From Lophium mytilinum (Eukaryota; Ascomycota; Dothideomycetes; Mytilinidiales; Mytilinidiaceae), in the NCBI GenBank assembly GCA_010093605.1, contig MU004187.1:1124018-1188017 (forward strand): DNA of 64,000 bases, in the 5' to 3' direction. The notes beneath the pieces are model-generated. The model was not told where the DNA came from. It worked only from the letters and a program-made list of their open reading frames with translations, and did no database searches. Shown here piece after piece: positions 12,750-22,337 of this stretch. Positions within the stretch are counted from its first letter, which is position 1. Each line of letters opens with the position of its first letter. A program made the position numbers and the translations under genes.

Positions 12750-13757
12750 ATAATTCTAACGTTCTAACCTTAAGCCCTAATATAATTTATTTAAATAGTA
12801 AAGAGCTAAAGGGAAGAAAAGAGAGACATCTAATAGCTATAGCTAGTATATTAAATAAGGTAGATATACTACTAGAATAATTCTATTCTAAATATAGAAG
12901 TTAATAAAGTTTATATTTATATAAGAGCTATATCTATTAATAATTATCATTCTCTATATCTTTTTAGCCTTCTATCTAGTCTCTCTTTTAAAGATCTTTA
13001 ACTAGGCTAGGCCTATACTATTATTAGTCTATCTAGATAGTATTAAGGTAAAGAAATAGGCCTATTTATCTAGTTAGAAATCCTCTAGCTATATATCTTA
13101 TATATTATTTATTATAGCTTAATAAATTAGTATTAGAGAAAGTACTATATTATTAGTATAAATAGCTACTACTACTATAATCTACTCTCTATTACTATTC
13201 TATATAATATAGTGTATTTTTTCTAACTTAAATATATATTTACTAAAGATCCTCTTCTTTTTTATAAGCTTTCTAATAAGAAATCCTTTCTTATTTATAT
13301 TATATATATTTTCTAGTAGTATATTATATTAGTCCCTTTTCTAGCCTAGTAGCTTAAAGTAGAGGCTATAGTAGAGAGTAGAATTAGCCTATTTCTATAC
13401 TTTATTAATTAGAAGAAGATAGGCTAATTTTAGATATTTTTTATTTAATTTAACCTATTAAGAAACCTAGTAGATTTCTAGTATCTTTTTAATTAAATTT
13501 AAGGCTAGATTTTATACTATCTAATATATAGGCAGTAGTCCTCTTTCTAAGAGGTTATTAATATATTTAATAAGAGCCTTAGTCTTACTAGAAGAGAGAA
13601 GCTTTTAAGAATTATAGCTATTAGCCTTTAAACCTGTTTTCCCTTAGTATCTTTTTAAGAGCGTGCTTCTTTTAATCCTATACTTAGCACTAACTGCTAT
13701 AAAGTTCTTCTTCTCTATTAAGTTAAGCTCCGCAAACGCAGCTTCAAATTAATCCAT
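12750..13757 (-). pseudogene. pogo/Fot1-like DDE transposase relic
   Basis: Read on the - strand from 13,757 the frame starts MD-stop-FEAAFAELNLIE, then YRIKRSTLLKRYQGKTG, LIKYINNLLERGL, INKKGFLI and finally LLDVSLFFPLALYYLNKL. These correspond to the helix-turn-helix N-terminus (INRSTLSRRxxG), the NMDExGF region and the PPHSTHxLQPLDVxLFSPL block of fungal pogo/Fot1 transposases. The first Asp block has lost its Asp-Glu. Multiple stops and C-to-T type changes show RIP. No terminal inverted repeats were located, and the C-terminal limit is approximate. Confidence 0.8.
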
Positions 13758-14236
13758 TTTTGAAGCCGATCGTGATAAAATTGAGGAAGTTGTGTGGTGT
13801 TGAAAATGAGGGGGAAAAAGCGGTGAGGGAGTATACGGCCGTGCACCAGCTGGTAGCGTGCACGAGCCGGTAGCCACTTCTATTGAGCAAGTTTCAAAGC
13901 CAGCTGGCCGCAGGCGCTGCGCCGCTCGACAATGCATTGAGATCGCGACTTCTTCCTCCACTGTCTTGCTTTGACCGTACCAAAATAATCTCAGGGTTGC
14001 AAATTTGCATAGGATGCTACCATGTGTGAAGCCATGGAGGCCGAAGAGCGTGGGCTTGACCACCACCTAGGGTCGCCGATATGCCAGCTGCGGTGCTCTG
14101 GTCAAGGTTGAAGAACCACTGTTGAGTTGACGACCCGTCTAATGACTCTTATAAAAGCAATTGCGCACCCAAAACATGATACATCTTCAAGCAATAAGTT
14201 CATTCCTCCTACATTTCCTGCGTTCGAACTGTCAAT
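13758..14236. other. Gene-free strip between isochore and peptidase gene
   Basis: Normal-composition sequence immediately right of the RIP block. It should hold the promoter of the downstream peptidase gene. Antisense open frames here do not resemble proteins, and one simply runs into the transposase start codon. Confidence 0.6.
14150..14156 (+). promoter_or_regulatory. TATA box
   Basis: TATAAAA lies 81 bases upstream of the start codon of the secreted metallopeptidase gene, a normal distance for a fungal core promoter with a short leader. Confidence 0.6.
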
Positions 14237-15981
14237 ATGTCTTTCTCTTCTCTGCTTTTACTTTTCTTCTCTTACACCCTTGCAGTGGTCTGCCAGGACT
14301 CGGCACCACTCACTGTCGATACTTCTTACTATTATCGCATCATGAACGATCTGACTGGACCTTCAAAAGCCCTAGATATCCTCCCGGACGGTTCTGGTGG
14401 CCTCAACGTTGCTGACCTTGGTCCATCAAGCGGGCAGTTCTGGCGTTTGGCCCCTCTTGCGAACGGTCCGAAATACGCACTGAGCACCTTATACTTGGGA
14501 GGAGCATTCTCTCTGGACGTTATAAACGACAACGGAAGTGCGAGCGCTCATGTGCATCTCGATACCACGCGAAGAGATTCAGGACAGTACTGGACTCTTA
14601 CACCATCAGCGAATGGCTCCTTTACACTAAGCAACGACTTCACCGGCCTAGACAGACCTCTAGGCGTCTCAATCAGTGCTCCAACACCAGTGCTCGGTGG
14701 CAACAATTACTCTGGCCAACACTGGCGGCTGTCCAAGATCTCAAACGTTACCAGCAACGATGACATACCAGCACTGACACCCGTCGTTAAGTCGCACCTC
14801 ACCGAGCAGGAGAACATTGGTGACCCGATACCCAGCACATGGAAAGTCGTGATGATCTTCATCGACTTTGACGACTGCCATGCGCAGAGCAACGACAATC
14901 AGACTGCGATAGGACAACAACTAACCCTAAACGGAGCTCTCACCGAACTCTTCTCCAACCAGTCCTACTCCAACCTGAACCTCTCAGTCGACATCCGGTC
15001 CGACCTAGCCTGGCACACCATCCCCGGAGCCTGGAGGCAAGACTGGGGCAGCGACATACGAGGCTACAACGCCGCCGCCCTAAGCAACTTCACCATCAAC
15101 GAAGTCGACTTCTCCGCCTACGACGTCGTCATGATCGTCCCGCCCCAAAACTGCGGCGCGGACCGCTCCTACGAAAACGGCAACGTGACAGTCGGCGCGC
15201 AGAATGTTAGCTCCGTCATCACATTAGCAGATGACGCATACTCAGATCCGTACACATTGGCTCACGAACTCGGCCACACGCTAGGTCTTCCAGACCTGTA
15301 TCCATATGCCACCAGCGACCGCCACCTCTGGAAGGCCGGTCCCTGGGGTCTCATGTCAGACGATGTAAGTGCACAACGCGCGGCCTCAGGCTCCATACTC
15401 TTCATTCAATACTGACTCCACATTTCCCACAGTGGCAGTCACGTGGCTTCCTAGGCTGGCACCGTCACCGGCTCGGCTGGCTCGCTACCGAGCGCAAGAC
15501 GTTCGCCAAAGCACCGGCGAGGTCTGGAATCACCAAGCGCATGCTGTTGAGCCCGTTGGACGGACACTACGGAACCAGTCTGCTCGCCATGGACATCGGC
15601 AGCACCTCCAAGGTCCTCGTGGCCGAGGTTGTGCAGCCAATGAACGGAACAAACGCTACGGAGTGGGATCAGGGCGTTATGGTCTACACTGTTGACTCGA
15701 CGGTTTGGTCGGGCTCCGAGCCACTGCAGTTGGTGCATAATCCAGCGGGCGTCCCGAGCAATCGTGGAGCGGCGTGGCAGACACCGTGGCAGGTTGGGTC
15801 TGCGATGACTTATGTCGCAGAGTATATGAATGTCACGTTGAAGGTTGAGCAGCAGATCAAGGATTCGTATTTTGTTGAGGTTAGCTACGATGTTGCTGCT
15901 GGATTCAAGGGCCCGACGGTGTTTGCTGTGCCAGTGGAATTCATTGAAGATCCGAATCGGGACTCGGGAGCACATCACTGA
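14237..15981 (+). CDS. Secreted M6-type metallopeptidase with ricin-type lectin domain
   Basis: Two exons, 14237-15364 and 15433-15981, give 558 aa; the 68-nt intron has GTAAGT and CAG borders. Residues 1-20 are a clear signal peptide ending in AVVCQ. Residues about 25-170 look like a ricin-B beta-trefoil, with three QxW motifs (QFW 67-69, QYW 117-119, QHW 161-163). The catalytic part carries HELGHTLGLPD, giving zinc ligands H343 and H347 with E344 as base and D353 as likely third ligand. After the intron, FLGWHRHRLGWL is typical of M6 (immune inhibitor A-like) peptidases. It probably degrades extracellular protein or glycoprotein, with the lectin part binding sugar. It is the first gene beside the isochore. 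Substrate unknown. Confidence 0.86.
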
Positions 15982-18546
15982 TTGTTGTGGTTTGGCGTTG
16001 TGATAGTGCATACAGATGGAGTTGGCTTTGAGATTACGCATATGGATGGCGTTTGGATTTGACAATATGTATATAGATGGCGTACGGTGTACTTCTTATT
16101 AGCTCATTAGTTTAACTGTATGTTAGATATCTTTATTGATAGGCGATTTGAACAATAGAAATAGAATCTACTAGAGACTCGCGAGGCGTTACTTGCTATA
16201 TGTATGTTTTTGCTCAAACAGAAGGTGGTCTCAGAAGAGGAGGTGAAAATTGCGGCGTCGGGAGATACCGATAGGTAAACTATGCTTTTGTTCTCCTGCG
16301 CTCTGATTGGTCCGCACGTATAGCATTCTTTTCAAAGACCACTCCGCTTTCAAAGTGTCACTAATTCGAATACCTCAGATACAAGGAACAGTTACGAAGT
16401 TGATTCGACGGGGAGAGAAGAACGAGAAATCTAGATGTTGTTGGACGACACCTGCCCAAATGAGCAGGGGCTTGGTGGGACGACATACAGGGGCACCCCA
16501 TGAAAAGACTCGCTGTATCGTGGATAACCCTAGTCCTTCTGATCCTTACCATGCAAAATGTTGGATCGTCAAGCGTTCAAGTGGGAAACTCATGCAGGTA
16601 CGGGCACGAGCACCCACCTGTACTCACCGAGCTCGTGGACCGAACCTGTCGCCTTCCTTAAAGAAAAAAATTGGAATAAGATCTTTTATAGAGAAGCGCT
16701 TAAGGTTGTTGTAGTAGGTGCTATCAAGATGCGGTGTCGAGGCGTCAAAATCAGGTGATTGTGCGCAAGGCAATGTCGTGAATTGGTTCACTTGAGTACG
16801 TACACCTACTGTCGTGGTTCGGCGACACTCGAGTAATGGCGTCGCTTGGTTAGATTGCTGCCGCGTTGCTATATGAACCGAAGTAAGGCATGCAGATAGC
16901 ATAAAACAGAACGATGGGAAGCAACAGTGCTTTGACCAGACACAATTACCGTCTCTATGAAGTTTAGACGAGTTGCTCGGACTACAGCCTATGCCGTCCC
17001 GGAGCCCACGAGGCCTCCCGTCAAACTCGCGCAATCACGGCAGTGACCGGTGTGAGTGTTGGATCGGACAGCCCCAGCCCCTAGGCTTGAGGTGGTGAGC
17101 AATATCGGACAGTGGCACAGTGCGAATCCTAGGGGGGCGGATTCGGACTATATCCGTACCTGTATTGTTGGCGCACTCGACTTGCAGGCTAACCAGTCAG
17201 CATGTTTGTTGGGCGGGTCAATAGGGGCCAAGCTTTGCATATCGATAGGGGACGCGGCCGTGGGACGATTTGACGCCAGGGAGGGAATAAGCGCCCGTTG
17301 TAAGGCCGCCACCCGCTCGATAGGCTGAGGAGGACTGCGAGCCCCGCCTGGAGCGCGGCCAGACCCTGAGTGGAGGTGCGCGGAATGAGTGGCAGGGTGG
17401 GTTTCGTCAGACGAAAAGGTGTTGAAGTGGTGGTGCTCGAGGGGCTGGTGTGGAGGAGCAGGTGCGAACCTTTGATTGCCCACGACGGGGAGTGCCTGTC
17501 AAACTCCCCGGGCGCAGGATGGGCAAACGATGACGCTGCTGGTCTTCCTGCGGTAATTCGGGAAATTAGGACTACGCGTGCGGGCGACGCTCCGGGCTCT
17601 GGCTCTCGCTGCTTGTGGTGCGACGGGGAGGCTGGGAGGGGGGATCGCCCTGCTTCGCTCAGGGGCGAGGCGAGGATTGACAGCGCCGTCGCAGAGTCTA
17701 GCGGTGAGGCAGCTAGCAGCGCGGCGAACAGAGCATCGTGACACTGCTGTGGTGTTGCGGATATGCGCTGCACGATGGCATGCGGCGCTGCAGCCAAGAC
17801 AGCTGTGAATAGCATCAATCCTTTCAGGTGGGGGCGAGCAGGCGGCCGCAAAAGTAGGCATGCGGATGGTGATAGGACGATCGCCGCGCCGGCGTGTTTC
17901 AGTGCGGCTGTGCCTTGCAAATCACTGCGCCGGGATGGCACTGGGAGCGTCGGCCAAGGATAGCGGCTAAATGGGGTTTCAGACAGCAGCTGGACCGACT
18001 CCTTCATTTCGTAGAAAACACCACGCCGCCCCCGAGCAGGTACTCTTTCTGCCCTTCTGCTGTCTCCCTTGCGCCGTCACTCTTTTCGACCCTCTTTTCA
18101 CCAGTCTCTCATTCTAGAAGCTCGTGTTGTTGTCGTTGTCGTCACCAGCGTCCCAGCCAGCCTCATTCCTTTCGTTGACCATATCAACTACGGCGCTGCT
18201 GCACCACTTTCGTTCAATAAAGTCCCGGCGGCTGCCCTCCGTCAATTCTAAGCCAAGACAGAGCTCGAGATCGAAGATCTGAAATCGCACTCCTGCCGAA
18301 TCACTGGTTCAACGTATCCGCCGTCCAATATCTAGCTCGCTAAGGTGGAGCATCAGAGCCTCGACCGAATTGACTTCCAACACTTGACCGGACCTCATTG
18401 ACGGTCTCAACTTTTTCCGGACCCGGTGACATCACAACATCAACAGTGCTTCAGCGCTTGATCTCACCTCACCTCACTCACTCACCTCCACCGCGGCGAC
18501 GACGCACCCTCCGACCACCACACTCATTTTCTCTCGTGCTCTTGCG
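15982..18546. other. Gene-free region, upstream of DUF1996 gene
   Basis: About 2.6 kb with no protein I can recognise. The left part is AT-richer 3' flank of the peptidase gene. The middle (17.1-18.0 kb) is GC-rich and opens long frames on both strands, the longest 272 codons on the - strand at 17,189-18,007, but their composition is low-complexity. The right part is pyrimidine-rich, as in fungal promoters and leaders. Confidence 0.5.
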
Positions 18547-20429
18547 ATGGCAACCTTCTCCAAGATCTCGAGCCCCATGGCCGCGGCTGCGCTGCTGCTT
18601 GCTTCGCTCTCCGGCGTCGACGCGTTCTGGCGCATGGACTGTCACTCTCCTCTCGGTATTGCGCGCATCGATCCGCTCGTCAACTACGGCGAAATTGCTG
18701 CCCACTCCCACATCATCTTCGGAGGCGATAGTAAGTCAACGCACTCTTCTCTCTCTCAAGTCGCACATGAGTTCCGCATGAGAGAGCCATCTCTTCTCAG
18801 CACCGACATTCACACTTTGGGCCTCCACCAACATGCGTCCTATATGCATCATTCTCTTTCTTGGCCTTGTTGCCCAATGCTGCGACGCGGTCTTTCACAA
18901 GTAGACCACCTCTAACGCTCTGTAGACTTCAGCCCAACCGCTGGATATGACGACCTCATCGCTTCCGAAAGCACATCTTGCCGCGCAAAGGAAGACAAGT
19001 CCGCCTACTGGTAAGCATTTTTTGCTGAGCTCTTTCGGAAACACGCTAACCTCTTTGGGCGTACAGGACTCCGTCTTTTCACTTCAAGCACAGCGATGGA
19101 ACCATTGAGGTTGTTGGGAACCAAGGCGGCATGTTAGCGTAAGTAACATCACCTCTCTGTTGTACCAGCTCCTAACACTGCTGTGCAGTTACTACTTCCT
19201 TCGTGACGGAGGAACCGGTAAAGAGATCAAGGCGTTCCCCGCAGGCTTCAAGATGATCGCGGGTGATACGAACAAGCGGAACTACACTGGCCCAGTTCCT
19301 ACTCCGCCACAGTCGACTTGGGGTCCAGATCTGCTGACGCAGGCATCTTTGGCTGAGCGGGCCCTCGGCTTCAACTGCCTGGACTATGCCAACCCCATTC
19401 CGGAGGGCAGCTTGACTCGACACTTTCTCCCCGACAAGTCTTTCCTAGATGCGAACTGCAAGGACGGCATTCGTTTGGAGCTCGCCTTCCCGGCATGCTG
19501 GAACGAGGCTGCTGGCGTGGCTCCAAAAGGCTACAAGAGCCACGTTGCTTACCCGGACCTAGTACAAGATGGTGTCTGCCCAGATGGCTTTAGCACCCGC
19601 CTCCCTGGTCTGTTCTACGAGACCATCTGGCGAACCCAAGACTTCGTCGGCAAGGACGGAGAATTTGTTATCTCGAACGGCGATCCTACCGGTACGTATA
19701 TTGGCTTGTGCAAATTATTTCTTACTAACTGTATGCTTAGGCTACGGGTACCACGGAGACTTCATCTCTGGTTGGGAAGTAGAGACTCTACAGTCGGCTG
19801 TAGACACTTGCACAAACCTCAACGGAGAGCTTGAGAGCTGCCCAGTTTTCACCCTCCAGACTCAGCCCGAAATGGCAGCAGTCAAGCTCACCATGCCTGG
19901 CGACCTTAAGAACGAGAACTGCGCCGGCCCAGAGTCTGCGCTCCCTGGAAATGTCGCCATTCAATCTGGTCCTCAGCCAGCCACCGAAAACCACGCAGGT
20001 GCAGCCGCTCCTACGTATGCTGCTTCGTCCTATGCCGCGCCTTCCTATGCCGTGTCTTCCAAGCCTGTGGTGTCTACTCCAGCTGTCTCTGCCAAACTGC
20101 CCGCCTACAGCAAACCTTCCTACGCTGGTAGCTTTTCTATTCAAGACATTCATGCCGCCGGCGTCGCATCGACTTCCAGCATCGCTACCAGCGAGGCCTC
20201 TTCTACGTCCGCTGCTGTCTACGTTGCCGTAACCCCCGCACCTTCTGCGCCGGTGGAAAGCGATGGAGGATCCATCATCGGTACCACGACTTACACGAGC
20301 GACGGAGCGGTATGGGAGGTCGCCATTAAGGAAATCGACATCACCGTCACCGCCGAGCCAACAGGCGCAGCGAGACGCCGCCGACACTTAGCGCAGCACC
20401 GCCACGTGGGCGACAGACACGGCCTGTAG
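18547..20429 (+). CDS. Secreted DUF1996-domain protein
   Basis: Five exons (18547-18730, 18926-19010, 19067-19138, 19189-19691, 19741-20429) give 510 aa with all phases consistent. Residues about 10-26 are a signal peptide ending in GVDAFW. The body has the DUF1996 hallmarks: FWRMDCxSPLG near the mature N-terminus, GGDNFSP, TSCRAKEDKSAYWTP across introns 1 and 2, AYYFLRDGG and GYGYHGDFISGW. The last 150 or so residues are rich in Ala, Ser, Pro and Thr (repeats such as SYAAPSYA), an O-glycosylated-type linker ending in a basic RRRRH patch. The family is fungal and usually secreted or wall-associated; its biochemical activity is not known to me. Intron 1 (195 nt) is longer than the others (49-56 nt). 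Confidence 0.9.
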
Positions 20430-22337
20430 AGCCTGTTAGGACCAGTTACCGAAGTAATGATAGTGTCTCCGCAGTCAATTGCATTCGGTAAAGGGGCCAT
20501 GTACAGGAATCCATTTGGCGGGCCGGCTGGCACTTAGCGTCTAGCTCATGCATACAACCGGCGTTTGTTCTCTTCACAGCTCGATACCACGAGAGATTAC
20601 GGCGGTTATTTTCCTTTTTTCATTTTCCTTGTTGAACACTCTTGCATGGGAACGCCGTGTGGCTGTGCCTGCGGAAGGAACCCGAGAATAAATCCTGTCT
20701 GCACACGACGACAATTGATAGTTGTGGTAATCTGCTCACGTAGGCAGCACAAACAAATCAAAATTCGAGAACGAATGAATACTGAATATCTGATGACATT
20801 GCTGCAGCCTTGTGTTGATGTTCCCTGTTCCTTGTTTCAAGATTGTCGATCCTGGCATTGACATTCCAGCTAATTCGCCACCTAGGTAGACATGTTTCTC
20901 TACCACATATTTTGCGTGGTCAGAAAATATTTACACTAGTCGTTCCGTCCTCGTGGGCGACTCCGAATATTTAGTAGCGCATGACGTACGGAGATCGCTT
21001 CCCAATCTTCAGCTGGCCATGCAACGACTGACAACAACTCTACCTAGCTGCGCCTTCTGTCTTTCACCCTTCTTATCTGAACTTCATGCCATAGCTATGC
21101 TCTGCACAGTTACGAGTGACGACTGCAAGATGTTGCCTTGTCATAGTCTCCTTGCTACCCATGCTAGCTGCTTTCTAGTGGCGAGGTACCCCAGGGCTTT
21201 GGCTTGTGACTCCGCTCTTGAGGACGATGAGCAGGGACGAAAGCTGCTGGCTAACATATAAGAGCATAGCAGCACACCCTCAAAATCAACTCAATAGCGC
21301 TCCGAACCTAGACTGTTGTTGCCGTAGGCCACGCGCAGACCCACATGGTTCTTTTCGTCCCTACGCCACAGCAGAGTCATCCCGAGTTTGAGCATCGGAC
21401 GCCACCCTGCTGTACCCCCGACATCACGACTAGTTAGAACTATAAGACTGACCAAAGGATACGACCTTTGCAAACTCTGCAATCACACCTGATCTGCAGA
21501 TAGATCGTTCTTCGCTTACCCTCGCCAAAAGCTCACCTAGAGCCTCAATTCCCCGCAGGTTTTCTGAAAGCAGCCTCAGCCTTGTACCTAGGTACTGTAC
21601 AACCTTGCAGAAGTACGCCTTGTGGCTTACGGCTCGACTCGGCCTATCAGCGCGAACACTCGCGAACCATCGCCTACGACCTAATCCGGCGATTTAATAT
21701 CTTCAATTGTGGCCCGCAGATACGACGACGCAGAGACCCCTATATCCGGTCAAGATTGCAAGCCGAGGTGTTGAGGCTCTTTAGAGGTACAACACAATTC
21801 ACCCGTCTTACTAACCGGCAACTTTGCTGTGTATATTAAACGCTTCATTCTCCAAATCAGATCCAATACCTTACCTCTTCTCTTTCTTTTTACTTTTTGT
21901 TCTCTCTACTCTCATTTCCTTTCTCTAGGTAGCTAATTGACGTTTCTTGAAGACTAGAAAGCGGGTACACACCGGGGCTTGTTATCACGAGACGGACGGA
22001 CACAAAGAACAAACACTGTCGCTCTACCATCTTGACATCGGTAGTACGGATTCAAAGGCCAAGCATCTCGCGGTTGTTGTACTAGCAACGATTGCTAAGG
22101 CTCCAGGCTGCAGCTTTTGTGGTCGCCTGTCTATCATTCCACCAGAATCTCATCTAAAACTCTGTCTTCTGATTCACTCGTCTACGACTTCACAGATCTT
22201 CAACTGAGACAAGGTCTCACCTGCCTTGAAGCCATTGGCTTGGGGCTGTACATACTTAAGAGCGCTTCGGAACGACCAGGCGCCTGTGCAACCATAAAGA
22301 AACAACTTCCACTCCATTCCACAACACCGCCGCCACC
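20430..22337. other. Gene-free region, promoter and leader of BCS1-like gene
   Basis: About 1.9 kb without a recognisable gene on either strand. The segment 21,841-21,935 is strongly pyrimidine-rich (ctcttctctttctttttact), typical of fungal transcription start regions. It could hold a spliced 5' leader for the BCS1-like gene, but no coding exon is evident. Confidence 0.5.

Larger units (their letters stand above)
5300..12750 (+). mobile_element. Ty3/Gypsy LTR retrotransposon relic, RIP-inactivated
   Basis: Reading through stops on the + strand gives the usual Gypsy order: a gag-like region, a decayed CCHC knuckle, reverse transcriptase, RNase H, integrase and a chromodomain-like tail. RT and integrase can each be followed over hundreds of bases in one frame. 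The damage is therefore mostly transitions rather than indels, as expected of RIP. A polypurine tract followed by TGTTATAG near 12,583 looks like the start of the 3' LTR. I could not find a matching 5' LTR, so the outer limits are approximate. Confidence 0.82.
1..13757. repeat. RIP-mutated AT-rich isochore
   Basis: The whole stretch is extremely TpA-rich and nearly lacks CpA and TpG, while CpG survives in scattered places (gcgc, gcgt). That is the footprint of fungal repeat-induced point mutation acting on CpA on both strands. No open frame of at least 60 codons exists here, against dozens in the rest of the window. Transposon relics can be read only by passing through stop codons. Composition switches to normal within a few bases at about 13,745-13,760. 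Bases 1-5,200 carry the same signature, but I could not assign them to a transposon family. Confidence 0.95.

Noticed and set aside
1-13757. Possible centromere or mitochondrial insertion
   Set aside because: The CpA/TpG depletion with surviving CpG and readable Gypsy and Fot1 motifs fits RIP of nuclear transposons; no mitochondrial genes are readable. A centromeric role cannot be judged from one edge.
13749-14066. 105-codon - strand frame ending in the isochore
   Set aside because: Its last residues are simply the start (MD-stop) of the transposase relic; the rest has no protein character and covers the promoter side of the peptidase gene.
17189-18007. 272-codon open frame on the - strand upstream of the DUF1996 gene
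   Set aside because: Rich in Ala, Pro, Ser and Leu without any domain, signal or motif. It overlaps several other long frames in a GC-rich stretch where stops are rare. Treated as chance.
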